Part shown: positions 8,790-17,844 of the stretch, one piece after another | Numbering within the stretch: position 1 is the first letter of the stretch | Layout of the letters: each line of letters opens with the position of its first letter | From: Phenylobacterium sp. | GTDB taxonomy: Bacteria; Pseudomonadota; Alphaproteobacteria; Caulobacterales; Caulobacteraceae | DNA length: 64,000 nt | Assembly (NCBI RefSeq): GCF_004299445.1 | Contig: NZ_SCTC01000035.1 | Coordinates: forward strand, 1-64,000 | Direction of reading: 5' to 3' | The notes under the pieces: generated by a model | Told to the model about the DNA's origin: nothing | Seen by the model: the letters and a program-made list of their open reading frames with translations, nothing else | The model's database searches: none | Position numbers and translations under genes: made by a program

Positions 8790-10283
8790 ATGTCAGAAGG
8801 CATGAAGCCGACGCTGCTCGCGGGCGCCGCCCTGCTGCTGGTCGCCGCCGCCCCGGTGAAGAAGGACCCGCCGTTCGCGTCCGTCCAGCCTGAGCTCCTG
8901 GGCATGCCGGGATCGCTGTCCAACGCCTGGGCCGATTTCGACAACGACGGCGACCTCGACCTGGCCGTCTCGCTCAAGAGCGGCGAGATCCGCCTCTATC
9001 GCAACGACAAGGGCGCGCTGACCAGCATCGGCGCCGCCATGGGCCTGCCCGCCGCCGGCGGCGAGTTCCGGGCGCTGAGCTGGGGCGATTTCGACGCCGA
9101 CGGCTGGATCGACCTGCTGGCCGGCTCCAGCCTGCCCGAGAAGCCCACCGCGGTGTTCCACAACAAGGCCGGCAAGGGCTTCGAGAACGTCGCCGCCGAG
9201 ATCGGCCTGACCATCCCCGGGCGCGCCTCGCGGCAGAACAACTGGATCGACTACGACAACGACGGCGACCTCGACCTCTACGCCACCAACCGGATGGGCC
9301 CGAACCAGCTGTTCCGCAACGACGGCGGCAAGTTCGTGCAGGTGTTCGCCGACGGCGGGCCCACCGTCTTCCGCTCGACCGTCGGCGCCTGCTGGCTGGA
9401 CTACGACAAGGACGGCGACATCGATCTGTTCCTGGCCAACCAGTCCGGCAAGGCCGACAGCCTGTATCGCAACGACGGCTCGGCCTTCGTCGACGTGGCG
9501 CCCCAGCTGGGCATGGACCAGCCCGCCCGCAGCCCCGAGGACGGCGGCGTCGGCTGCGCGGTCGGCGACTACGACAACGACGGCAACCTCGACCTCTTCG
9601 TCCCCAACTACGGCCACAACACCCTGTGGCGCGGCGACGGCAAGGGCGGCTTCGCCAACACCGCCCAAGCGATGGGCGTAGGCCTCGAGAACCACGCCGT
9701 CGGCGCCGCCTGGGGCGACTACGACAACGACGGGTTCGTCGACCTGTCGGTGATGTCCTACGAGGGCCCACCCAACCAGCAGACCCCGCTGGACAGTCTG
9801 TTCCACAACGACGGCGGCAAGGGCTTCACCAACGTCCTGACCAAGGGCGGCCCCCTCGACGCTGGCGACCACGGCGTGGTCTGGGTGGACTACGACCGCG
9901 ACGGCGCGCTCGATCTGTCGGTCACCCGCGGCTACAGCCCCGTCGGCGGCCACTTCCTCTTCCGCAACCTTCTGCCCAAGGCCCAGGCCCGCCAGAGCCT
10001 GCAGGTCACGGTGCTGGATGCGAAGGGCCGGTTCACTCAGCAGGGCGCCGAGGTTCGCGTCTATGCGCCAGGGGGCAAGCTTCTGGGCACGGGTCAGGTC
10101 TCCACCGGCGGCGGCTATGGCGCCCAGGGCGCGACGCCGGTGCATTTCGGCCTGCCGGCCACCGCCAAGGTAAACGTCGAAGTGACCTTCATGAGCGCCA
10201 GCGGCCGCAAGGCGCAGACCGTCAGGAACGTCGACGTCGGCGCCTACGCCGGAAAGGCGCTTGTCGTCCGGCGCGCGCCTTGA
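8790..10283 (+). CDS. FG-GAP/VCBS-repeat protein with ASPIC/UnbV C-terminal domain
   Basis: Exported beta-propeller protein of about 497 residues. Five or more repeats contain calcium-loop motifs of the DFDNDGDLDLAV, DYDNDGDLDLYA and DYDKDGDIDLFL type, as in FG-GAP/VCBS propellers. The C-terminal 110 residues match the ASPIC/UnbV module. A signal peptide is present (LLAGAALLLVAAAP). The ATG at 8790 is chosen because GAGGAG is spaced correctly for it; the in-frame ATGs at 8784 and 8802 are alternatives. It begins 16 bases after the acylase stop and closes the operon. These proteins occur beside TonB receptors in Caulobacterales, but their biochemical role is unsettled. Confidence 0.85.
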   Translation: MSEGMKPTLLAGAALLLVAAAPVKKDPPFASVQPELLGMPGSLSNAWADFDNDGDLDLAVSLKSGEIRLYRNDKGALTSIGAAMGLPAAGGEFRALSWGDFDADGWIDLLAGSSLPEKPTAVFHNKAGKGFENVAAEIGLTIPGRASRQNNWIDYDNDGDLDLYATNRMGPNQLFRNDGGKFVQVFADGGPTVFRSTVGACWLDYDKDGDIDLFLANQSGKADSLYRNDGSAFVDVAPQLGMDQPARSPEDGGVGCAVGDYDNDGNLDLFVPNYGHNTLWRGDGKGGFANTAQAMGVGLENHAVGAAWGDYDNDGFVDLSVMSYEGPPNQQTPLDSLFHNDGGKGFTNVLTKGGPLDAGDHGVVWVDYDRDGALDLSVTRGYSPVGGHFLFRNLLPKAQARQSLQVTVLDAKGRFTQQGAEVRVYAPGGKLLGTGQVSTGGGYGAQGATPVHFGLPATAKVNVEVTFMSASGRKAQTVRNVDVGAYAGKALVVRRAP

Positions 10284-10406
10284 GGGGCGTTGTCAGGTTA
10301 GCCGGGGCTGGCGTCGGAGGTCCCTTCCCGGTGTTGTCCGGTTGACCGGTTCGGCCTCGGGAATTTCCCTCCCCGCCCGATAGTTAGGCCGCGGCGGCCG
10401 CAGCCA

Positions 10407-10595
10407 CCTACGCTCGATGAGCCTCGGCTCGAAGTGTTCGTAGGGTCGGTCGACGAACCAGCCGGCTTCGCGCTTGGCGCCTTCGCGATGAGCGGCCTGC
10501 TTCAGTGGTTGCCCAGCTATTTCGCCCGCGCCTTCTCGATGCCGGTCGCCGCGGTCGGCGCGCAATTCGGCCTCTGCTACGGCCTCGGGGCTTAG
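10407..10595 (+). pseudogene. Fragment of an MFS transporter gene
   Basis: The plus-strand frame ending at TAG 10593-10595 reads TLDEPRLE...GFALGAFAMSGLLQWLPSYF and then ARAFSMPVAAVGAQFGLCYG. This matches the end of TM6, loop and TM7 of spinster-type MFS proteins, whose TM6 commonly ends in TLKEPRR, as in the neighbouring gene. No start and no flanking transporter sequence are present, so it is a remnant of a second transporter. It lies tail to tail with the intact MFS gene and overlaps its last bases. Confidence 0.55.
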
Positions 10596-11941
10596 GTCAG
10601 GAAATCCTGGCGGATTGTCCGGCGCGCCATCCAGAACGCCGCGAAGGCGCCCAGTCCCGTCACGACCGAGGCGATGAGGGCCCACCGTACCCCTTCCGCT
10701 GGGCCCATCCCCAGGCCTCGGTTGAAGTAGTCGGACAAGAGCCCAAGGGCGACCGGGCCCATCCCGGCCCCAAGCAGGTTGATGGTGAAGAGCAGAATCG
10801 CCGCGCTGGTGGCGCGCATGTGGGACGGAACCACCGACTGCCCGATGCTGAATACGGGGCCCCACCAGAAGCCGCCCAGAAACGTGACGACCGTCATCAG
10901 CCCCAACGCCAGCCACGTGGAGTCCACTGTGTAGAGACCGATGCGAAGGGGTATCATGAGCAAGGCCGCGACCGCGGGCGCCACCACGTAGTTGCGAAGA
11001 TCCCGGGCCCCGAAGCGGTCGGTGATCCAGCCGCCCATCCAGATTCCCAATGCGCCGGCGGCGTTTGACAGGCCCATCGTCAGCCCGAGGAAACCGACCG
11101 CCTTCAGGCCCATGCTTTCGGCGAGCAGGTTCACTTCGGCCGTGTGGATGCGCAGGAAGAAGGAGACGGTAAACGTGGCGCCGCCACCGAAGTTGAAGAT
11201 GGTCGCACCCGCGGCAAAGCACCAGAACGTGGGAGTCTTGGCCAGGTAGGCCAAAGTCTGGCCAAATGTGCTGGCCTTGGCGGTCGTGGCGGCCACGTGC
11301 CGGGCCATGATCCGCCGCGGTTCCTTCAGAGTGAAGAAGGCGAGGACGGCGAAAAACAATCCCGGGGAGCCCGCTACAAGAAAGCCGACCCGCCAACCAT
11401 AGGCGTCATAGACCAACCCCCCAATGATCAACCCCAGCAGCGTGCCGATTGCGCCGCCGAGCGAATAGAAGGCCAGTGCGGAGGCGCGCTTCTCGATCGG
11501 GTGATAGTCGACGATCAGGGAGTGGGCTGGGGGCGTACAGCCTGCTTCCCCGACCCCGACACCAACCCGGAACAACAGCAACTGCCAGAAGTTGCCGGCG
11601 TAGGCGCAGAGGATCGTAAACAGGCTCCAAGTGGCCGCTGCGACGGAGATGATGCGCGGGCGATGACTGTGCTCCGCCAAACGCGCCACGGGAATGCCGA
11701 GGAACGTATAGAGTATCGCGAATGCCAGGCCGCTCATCATGCCCAGCTGCCAATCGGTCAGGCCCAAATCCTGCTTGATCGGCTCCGCCAGGATGTTGAT
11801 CACAGAGCGGTCAACGAAATTGACGATGTAGATGCCCAGCAGCAACCACATGGCGTAGCGAACGTAAGCTTTTGAGTAGGTCGGAGGCGAAGTATCGCCC
11901 GCGGCCGCTACGGTGGATCCGGCGTCTGCCGCGATGGCCAT
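10592..11941 (-). CDS. Spinster-type MFS transporter
   Basis: Inner-membrane carrier of 449 residues with twelve predicted membrane segments. Signature features are the TM1 sequence YIVNFVDRSVINILAEPIKQ, the TM2-3 loop GIPVARLAEHSHRPRII, VGVGVGEAGCTPPAHSLI in TM4, and TLKEPRR after TM6. The ATG at 11941 is chosen because homology starts at TYSKAYVRYAMWLLL; an ATG 23 codons upstream gives an unlikely charged extension. Its substrate cannot be read from sequence; relatives carry lipids or organic anions. The gene stands alone on the minus strand. Confidence 0.88.
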   Translation of the reverse strand: MAIAADAGSTVAAAGDTSPPTYSKAYVRYAMWLLLGIYIVNFVDRSVINILAEPIKQDLGLTDWQLGMMSGLAFAILYTFLGIPVARLAEHSHRPRIISVAAATWSLFTILCAYAGNFWQLLLFRVGVGVGEAGCTPPAHSLIVDYHPIEKRASALAFYSLGGAIGTLLGLIIGGLVYDAYGWRVGFLVAGSPGLFFAVLAFFTLKEPRRIMARHVAATTAKASTFGQTLAYLAKTPTFWCFAAGATIFNFGGGATFTVSFFLRIHTAEVNLLAESMGLKAVGFLGLTMGLSNAAGALGIWMGGWITDRFGARDLRNYVVAPAVAALLMIPLRIGLYTVDSTWLALGLMTVVTFLGGFWWGPVFSIGQSVVPSHMRATSAAILLFTINLLGAGMGPVALGLLSDYFNRGLGMGPAEGVRWALIASVVTGLGAFAAFWMARRTIRQDFLT

Positions 11942-12489
11942 GCAAGGCTCTTTTTCTGGAAGCGTGCGTTCCCTGTCCGCGAACAGACGCGACCTGCCGC
12001 ATAATCGCAAGCACAGGGTTCAGATTTGATGAGGGGTCGCGCCTCGGCGGCGGCGGCTTCAGGGCGAAGATGCGTGCGGACGCCACCCTTGCACGGTGGC
12101 GGAACCGGGTTGGGGCCGACGTTCGCCGCGGAGATTCGCAAGAAACGGGTCGATCGAATGCGGGCCCGCACGAGCAGAACTGTCCGGCAACGATCGTTTC
12201 CTACCAAAAGCCCCCGCTGGGCCAGCTGTTCTTTAGGCGTCCCGGAAGCTCAGCGTGAACCGCAGCGCTGGCCGCGCGGCATCGTTCTCCGCTCGCTTCC
12301 TGCTGCGCACGGCGCGTGCGTGTCAGGTCACAATCTCGGGGCGCGGGGCCGTCGAATTGGGGGTTATCCCTGACGCGACAGGGGGTGGGGTTCGGTACGA
12401 GCGGATACGGCTGATGCGGCGCCCCGCCAAGTTCCGAGAGACTCCAGGGGATCCGTGGTCGGCCGAAACCACAACTCGATCGGACCGCA
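11942..12489. other. Intergenic region between divergent genes
   Basis: These 548 bases separate the MFS gene (minus) from the first diiron gene (plus). Short ORFs are frequent but none has protein-like composition. The one notable element is the TTGGGGG-type site at 12353-12371. Confidence 0.4.
12353..12371 (+). promoter_or_regulatory. TTGGGGG-type shared upstream element, copy 1
   Basis: CGAATTGGGGGTTATCCCT lies 118 bases upstream of the first diiron gene. It is one of four similar intergenic elements in 12-26 kb (others at 20939, 23880 and 26029). The G-run followed by a short AT spacer and a C-run makes an imperfect dyad. The GGGGGAT(G) part resembles the MalT-box type recognised by MalT-like regulators, two of which are encoded nearby. 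Confidence 0.55.
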
Positions 12490-13398
12490 ATGACCCAGCA
12501 CTTCTCCTACGAATCCATCCTGAAGGCCAGCCAGGCCGCGAACTGGAAAATCGAAGACATCCTCGACGGCAAGTCCCTGGACTTCAGCCGCCCGTTCCTC
12601 CCCGAGGCCCTCGCCCGGACCAACGGATTGGCCATGCTGAGCCCGAAGGAACGCCTGATCCTCAACCAGATCCGCGGCTGCGGGTACCTGTACACCTTCG
12701 GCCTGGTGGAGGAGTTCATCCTTCCCTTCGTCGTGGATCATGCCCGGCCGGCGCTCCATGGCGACGACAACCGGACCCGCGCCCTCCTGCAGTTCGCGGG
12801 TGAGGAAGCCAAGCACATCCATCTCTTCAAGCGCTTCTACCAGACCTTCATCGAAGGTTTCGGCACGCCCTGCGGCATGATCGGTCCCGCCGACCAGGTC
12901 TCGGCCGCGATCCTGGCCCATGACCCCCTCGGGATCGGCATGGTCACCCTGCACATCGAATGGATGACGCAGAAGCACTACACCGAGAGCGTCCGCGACG
13001 ACCACGACATGGACCCCCTCTTCAAGAGCCTGCTGTCGAACCACTGGGCCGAAGAGATGCAGCACGCGATGCTGGACACGATGATCGTCGAGGAACTCGC
13101 GGCAGCTGGCGGGCCGGACGGCGTGGAGCGCGGCTTCGCCGACTTCATGAAGATCGCCACGATGCTCGACGGCGCCCTCATGCAGCAGGTGGAGCTGGAC
13201 CTGGCCAGCATGGAAGCCGCGACGGGACGCATTCTGTCTGCCGAAGACAAGGAAGCCGTGCGCCGCGTCCAGCAGCAGGCGATCCGTTACACCTACCTGG
13301 GGTCGGGCCTCACCCACCCGCAGTTCCTGGCCATCATGGATCGCATCCGCCCGGGCTCGCGGGCCGAGCTCTCTGGCCTCGCGCCCGCCTTTTCCTGA
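12490..13398 (+). CDS. AurF-like diiron (ferritin-fold) oxygenase, paralogue 1
   Basis: Predicted non-haem diiron protein of 302 residues. The metal-ligand pattern is E74 (VEEF), E106xxH109 (GEEAKHIHLF), E157 (HIEWMTQ), H185 and E189xxH192 (HWAEEMQHAMLD). This is the E, ExxH, E, H, ExxH layout of the AurF/CmlI class of N-oxygenases and related diiron enzymes. The paralogue at 19955-20860 keeps every ligand. The substrate is unknown. The gene starts a plus-strand set with DUF4242, methyltransferase and membrane-protein genes, and a TTGGGGG-type site lies upstream. Assignment to AurF itself is by motif only; another ferritin-like oxygenase family is possible. Confidence 0.72.
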   Translation: MTQHFSYESILKASQAANWKIEDILDGKSLDFSRPFLPEALARTNGLAMLSPKERLILNQIRGCGYLYTFGLVEEFILPFVVDHARPALHGDDNRTRALLQFAGEEAKHIHLFKRFYQTFIEGFGTPCGMIGPADQVSAAILAHDPLGIGMVTLHIEWMTQKHYTESVRDDHDMDPLFKSLLSNHWAEEMQHAMLDTMIVEELAAAGGPDGVERGFADFMKIATMLDGALMQQVELDLASMEAATGRILSAEDKEAVRRVQQQAIRYTYLGSGLTHPQFLAIMDRIRPGSRAELSGLAPAFS

Positions 13399-13461
13399 TC
13401 GCCCATGGCCGCCTCTGGAGAGCCCCTCCCGAGGCGGCCCCGATTCCGAAGGACCAACTTC

Positions 13462-13752
13462 ATGCGCAAGTTCATCATCGAACGAGACATCGCCGGCATC
13501 GGCGGCAAGACCGGCTCAGAGCTCCGCGCCGCGGCGCAGGCCTCCAACAGCGTGCTCGCCCAACTTGGCGCCGACATCCAGTGGCAGGAAAGCTACGTCG
13601 CGGGCGACAAGACGTTCTGCGTCTACCTCGCCAAGGATGAGGAGGTCATCCGCGAACACGCCCGGCTCAGCGGCTTCCCGGCCAACATCATCACGGAAGT
13701 GCGCCGTATGATCGACCCGACGACGGCCGCCGTCGCACGCCTCCGGCGCTAG
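13462..13752 (+). CDS. DUF4242 (nickel-binding SCO4226-like) small protein
   Basis: Small cytosolic protein of 96 residues. It carries the DUF4242 pattern MRKFIIERDI..G, IQWQESYVAGDKTFCVY, EEVIREHARLSGFPA and a terminal V.RMIDPTTA. The family folds as a ferredoxin-like barrel, and one Streptomyces member binds nickel. The ATG at 13462 has GAAGGA 8 bases upstream, while the longer in-frame start at 13405 lacks a site. It lies 63 bases after the diiron gene and 6 before the methyltransferase, so it is probably cotranscribed. Confidence 0.85.
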   Translation: MRKFIIERDIAGIGGKTGSELRAAAQASNSVLAQLGADIQWQESYVAGDKTFCVYLAKDEEVIREHARLSGFPANIITEVRRMIDPTTAAVARLRR

Positions 13753-13758
13753 CCCGTC

Positions 13759-14574
13759 ATGGAAAGACGCCTGCAGGACCGCGTCCAGCGTTACGGCTGG
13801 GACCGCGCGGCGCACGCCTACGAGGCCGGCTGGAGCAACCAGCTCCGCCCGGGCCAAGCGCTGATGATGGAGATGGCCGCGCCGCGTCCCGGAGAGCACG
13901 CCCTGGAGGTCGCCGCCGGGACCGGGCTGGTCACGGTGCAGCTATCGGATGCGGTGGGCCCGGAGGGATCGGTTCTCGCGACCGACATCTCCGACTTCAT
14001 GATCGCGCAGGCGGCGGACGCCATCGGCGACCGCGGCAACGTGACGTTCGCCCGCGTCGCGGCAGAAGATATCGAGGTCGGTGAGCGCCGCTTCGACCTC
14101 GCCGTGTGTGCGTTCGGACTGATGTACGTGGCGGACCCCGCCGCGGCGCTGGCGTGCATGCGCGAAGCCCTCGGCGAGGACGGAAGGATCGCCCTGGCCG
14201 TCTGGGGCGCACGCGCAAACTGCGGTTGGGCTTCGGTCTTCCCCATTACGGAAGCCAAGGTCCGCTCCGATGTCTGCCCGCTGTTCTTCCGGCTCGGGAC
14301 CGGCGACAGCCTGCATCTCGAGCTGGAAGCCGCCGGCTTCCACCGCGTGGAGGCGCGGCGGATCTCCACGACCCTGCGATACGAGTCCGGCGAGGCGGCG
14401 GTCTCCGCCGCCTTTGTCGGCGGCCCCGTTGCGATGGCCTATGCGCGCTTCTCTACCGAGGTGAAGGCGCTGGTCGCGCAGGAGTACCTAGCGTCGATAG
14501 AGCCCTATCGCTCAGGCGGCGGCTACGAAATCCCCGGCGAATTTGTCGTGGCCCTTGGCCACAACCAGCCTTGA
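13759..14574 (+). CDS. Class I SAM-dependent methyltransferase
   Basis: Rossmann-fold methyltransferase of 271 residues. Motif I is ALEVAAGTGLVTVQL (residues about 51-65), the acidic post-I residue is in VLATDISDFM, and motif II is RRFDLAVCAFGLMYV. It is closest in style to UbiE/Methyltransf_11 small-molecule enzymes. The acceptor is unknown. The gene follows DUF4242 by 6 bases. Clustering with diiron oxygenases suggests tailoring of a small molecule, which is inference. Confidence 0.87.
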   Translation: MERRLQDRVQRYGWDRAAHAYEAGWSNQLRPGQALMMEMAAPRPGEHALEVAAGTGLVTVQLSDAVGPEGSVLATDISDFMIAQAADAIGDRGNVTFARVAAEDIEVGERRFDLAVCAFGLMYVADPAAALACMREALGEDGRIALAVWGARANCGWASVFPITEAKVRSDVCPLFFRLGTGDSLHLELEAAGFHRVEARRISTTLRYESGEAAVSAAFVGGPVAMAYARFSTEVKALVAQEYLASIEPYRSGGGYEIPGEFVVALGHNQP

Positions 14575-14587
14575 ACAGGAGGATCTC

Positions 14588-15031
14588 TTGACCCGCAGCC
14601 TTCCGCGTCCCTTCCTCGGCGGCGTTGGCCTGGGCGCCGCCGGAACGCTGGCCTGGTGGTACTGGCTGGTGCTGGCGATCGCACTGATCCTCGATCTCGC
14701 GGGCGTCCCCCATGCGCTGCGCTTCGCCGTGGCCCTGGCATGGGTTCAGGTCGCCCATTTCCGGATACGTGAGGGAACATGGGCCGCGTTCCCAGTGCAG
14801 GTGCGCGGCGCCTATGCCGTCATCCTGTCGCTCGGCCTGATCCCTTGGCTGCACGGGATTGTCTGGGTTCCGGCGATCGGCACGCCCGCGCAGGTCCTGA
14901 TCGGCTACTGCGCCTTGGCCCGGCTGATGTCGCTGCTGCCCTGGAACCGGCGACATCCGCTGTCCGCGGACTTGATCTGGCGCACGTTCACCTCGCCGCC
15001 GCGCGCGGGAAACATGCTGCAGGGCCAATAG
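14588..15031 (+). CDS. Small integral membrane protein (TTG start)
   Basis: Protein of 147 residues with three or four hydrophobic segments (WYWLVLAIALILDLAG; VRGAYAVILSLGLIPWLHGIVWV; IGYCALARLMSLLPW). The TTG start at 14588 is preferred because AGGAGG (14577-14582) is 5 bases before it and it lies just after the methyltransferase stop. The longer in-frame GTG at 14543 would overlap that gene. Family not recognised. The last gene of the set is convergent with the LuxR regulator 29 bases downstream. Confidence 0.7.
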   Translation: MTRSLPRPFLGGVGLGAAGTLAWWYWLVLAIALILDLAGVPHALRFAVALAWVQVAHFRIREGTWAAFPVQVRGAYAVILSLGLIPWLHGIVWVPAIGTPAQVLIGYCALARLMSLLPWNRRHPLSADLIWRTFTSPPRAGNMLQGQ

Positions 15032-15060
15032 GGGCGCTACTCCGGGCTGCGCCACCCCCG

Positions 15061-17733
15061 CTAAGACGGCAGCAACCCTCGTTCGCGAGCGATGTTCACG
15101 GCGTGCATCCGGTTCGTCGCCTCGAGCGCCGCCAGGACGGCAGACACGTGGTGTTCGACGGTCTTGGCCGAGAGCCCCATCCGCTCCGCGATCTCGGGAT
15201 TCGTGAGCCCTTCCGCCATGCGCTCCAGCACCTGGGCCTGGCGATAGCTCAAGCCCGCGGGATGCGCGCGCCGCGCCTTGCTGGGCCCGGCCGGCACCGC
15301 CCGCACGCCGTCGGCGCGCAGATCCCGACGCAGCTTCCGCGCGGCTGGAGCTGCTCCCAGTTCGTCGAAGATGGCCAGCGCCGCGCGCCTTGCCGGTTCA
15401 TCGCCATGCGAGAGAGCGACGGCCTGCTCGTAGGGGCAGCCGAGCCTTTCCCAGGCCTCCGCCGACTCGCGCCAGCGATCCTCCAGAAACAGCCTGTGGT
15501 GATCCGCCAGCGTCGCCAGTTGTGCAGCCGACGTCACATACGGCCGCCCCGCCACCTTCAGCCAGAACAGCGCATCTCCAAGAGCCCAGCTCTCACCCCA
15601 GGCCTCCATCACCTTCTCCACGGCCCAGCTCAGGCGCTCCGCGGCGTCGGCGTTGTCGTCGTTGAGCCAGGAGCCCTCCACGTCGAGGATGGCCAAGGGC
15701 ACCAGCCGCAGCAGATCCGGCCGATCCGGGAGCGCGGCGCGGACGGTCGTGAGGAGCTCCTCGAACGGTCCACCGCTCCTCAATCCAGCCCGCGCCGAGG
15801 CGAGCATGGCCGGAATCGCCATGATGCCGACCGCCCGGCCGCTCATCGTCGGCGCGACCGCCTCGATCGCCTCCGAGTAGCGGCCACGGTCGCACAACGA
15901 CAGGGCCCAGCCGCCCAGGATGAAGACTTCCTGGGCCCATCGATCGCGCGCGCGGCACGCCTCGATGCCCGGCGCCAGGAACCTGTCCAGCTCCTCGAAG
16001 GCGCGCTGATGAGCCAGCACGTAGATCAGGGCGGCATGCAGATCGGCGAGCTCGTTGTGAGCCCCCACCCGACGCGCTTCCTCGACACCGTCCCTCAGTT
16101 GGCGCAGGCCGGTGTCGAGATCGATGCAGCAGGTCGCCACGCCGGAATGGACCAAGGCATAGGCATAGATGTCGAACCGACCCAGTCGGGCGGCGATGCG
16201 CATCGCCTGCTGGCCGTGCTCGATCGCCTGTCGCTCGCGGCCCGCGACCATGTCGAGAAGGCAGCGCACCGTGAGCGCGCTGGCGTACTCCCATGTATCG
16301 GGTTGTGTCTGCAGGAGATCCAGCGCTTCGTGGGCGCATGCGTCGGCCCTGTCGACCGCGGCGACCTGCCAGTTCGCCTTGGCCGCAATGCGCAGGGCGT
16401 TGCCCAGCGGAGCTGCAGCGGCGAGCTTCCGGCGCAGCGCGACCGCCGCGTCTGCGGCCGCGAGCGCGGTCGCGAATTCGCCGCCGGCCTCGGCCGCCTC
16501 CGCCTGCGCTTCGAGCATGCCGGCGCGCTGTGGGTCGGTGAGCTCGCCGCCGGCGTCCAGGGCCTTGCTCAGATAGGCGGCGGCCTCGCGGTGCGCGCCG
16601 AGACGACGCGCCTCGTCGGCCGCGTCCTGCGCGAACCGGGTGATGTCGATCGCCGACCGGGCGCCCTCGGCGTGGTGCAGAAGCTCCGCCGCGCGCGGAG
16701 ACGCCTGGTTCTTCAATCGGGCGAGGATGCGTTCGTGTAGTTCGCGTCGCCGTAAAGGCGCGATGGACTGTTCGATGGCGAGCCGGGCCAGTTCATGACG
16801 GAAACGCAGACCACCCCTTGTTTCCTGGAGCATGCCGCTTCGCAGGCACGACTCCACAGCCGACTGCGACGGATCGGATGTCAGTTCGCGCAGAATCTGT
16901 TCGTGGATCTGGCCGGGAAACACCGAGGCGCAGACAAGCGCGTTGCGAGCCTCGGGCTCCAGGCCGACGAGCCGAGCGAGGGTCGCATCCTGGACGGCTC
17001 GGGGTACGCCCCCGCCGCCGCCCGCGACGTACTCGGTAAGGAAGAAGGGGTTGCCGCCCGTCAACGCATGCACCCGGGCCGCGTCCGGCGTCTGCAGCAG
17101 ACGCTCCACGCCCTGCAGCGAGAGCGGCTGCAGGAAGATCCGGTCGTAGGCGTCCCGTGGGATGGTGGACCAGAACCTGGCGACCCTCCCCCGACTGTCC
17201 TCCTCGTCGGAGCGGACAGTCACGATAATCAGGATGGGACGGTTCTGAATCCTGCGCGCCAGGAACCTCAGGAGATCGAGCGTCCCTTCGTCCGCCCAGT
17301 GGATGTCTTCGATCACCAGTATGGCCGGCCCGGCGCCATGGGAGAGCAGATGCAGAAGCGACTCGAAATTCTCGTAGGCCCCGGAATTTCTGAGCGTGAA
17401 GCGCCCGCCGCTCTCCCGCGCGATGTCGCGCAGCGCGCCCAGGGTTTCGGGCGAGGTGAAGTGCTCACAGGCGCCGCGATGAACCCTGGCCCTTCCCGCG
17501 TTGCGGTCGATCAGGGCCTGAACGACCGCAGTCTTGCCGACACCCGCCTCCCCCTCGACGGAGAGCAGCATCCCCCGTTCGCGCCTCGCGGCGGCCAGGC
17601 CGGCTTCGAGGCGCTCCAGCGGACCGTCGCGTTCGACGAGCGCGGAGCGTTCGTGCGCCCCGTGGTCTCTCCGCGTCCCGACAGCGGGCTCCAGCGACCG
17701 CTCGCGGCCGCCGTCGAATTCATTCCCCCTCAT
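15061..17733 (-). CDS. Large ATP-binding LuxR-family (LAL/MalT-like) regulator, paralogue 1
   Basis: Regulator of about 890 residues. An N-terminal STAND-type ATPase has Walker A GEAGVGKT (Lys about 67), Walker B AILVIEDIHWADEGTLDLLRF and sensor RPILIIVTVRSDEED. A long helical TPR-like region follows, then a C-terminal LuxR helix-turn-helix (LSYRQAQVLERMAEGLTNPE; MGLSAKTVEHHVSAVLAAL). The ATG at 17733 is my choice of start, with 17790 as an in-frame alternative. The protein is strongly paralogous to the product of 21033-23744 over its full length, down to the shared ending INIARERGLL/VHIARERGLL. It probably controls genes of this block after sensing a ligand. Confidence 0.88.
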   Translation of the reverse strand: MRGNEFDGGRERSLEPAVGTRRDHGAHERSALVERDGPLERLEAGLAAARRERGMLLSVEGEAGVGKTAVVQALIDRNAGRARVHRGACEHFTSPETLGALRDIARESGGRFTLRNSGAYENFESLLHLLSHGAGPAILVIEDIHWADEGTLDLLRFLARRIQNRPILIIVTVRSDEEDSRGRVARFWSTIPRDAYDRIFLQPLSLQGVERLLQTPDAARVHALTGGNPFFLTEYVAGGGGGVPRAVQDATLARLVGLEPEARNALVCASVFPGQIHEQILRELTSDPSQSAVESCLRSGMLQETRGGLRFRHELARLAIEQSIAPLRRRELHERILARLKNQASPRAAELLHHAEGARSAIDITRFAQDAADEARRLGAHREAAAYLSKALDAGGELTDPQRAGMLEAQAEAAEAGGEFATALAAADAAVALRRKLAAAAPLGNALRIAAKANWQVAAVDRADACAHEALDLLQTQPDTWEYASALTVRCLLDMVAGRERQAIEHGQQAMRIAARLGRFDIYAYALVHSGVATCCIDLDTGLRQLRDGVEEARRVGAHNELADLHAALIYVLAHQRAFEELDRFLAPGIEACRARDRWAQEVFILGGWALSLCDRGRYSEAIEAVAPTMSGRAVGIMAIPAMLASARAGLRSGGPFEELLTTVRAALPDRPDLLRLVPLAILDVEGSWLNDDNADAAERLSWAVEKVMEAWGESWALGDALFWLKVAGRPYVTSAAQLATLADHHRLFLEDRWRESAEAWERLGCPYEQAVALSHGDEPARRAALAIFDELGAAPAARKLRRDLRADGVRAVPAGPSKARRAHPAGLSYRQAQVLERMAEGLTNPEIAERMGLSAKTVEHHVSAVLAALEATNRMHAVNIARERGLLPS

Positions 17734-17844
17734 GCCTTCGAGTGACAACGTTATCCTGCCCTTGTCAAACGCGGGCGGGAGAGGAAGCACGCTTGTGCAG
17801 GTGAGCCTGCCCGCCGCGGGCGTTGGTCTGCGGCGGGCTCACGC

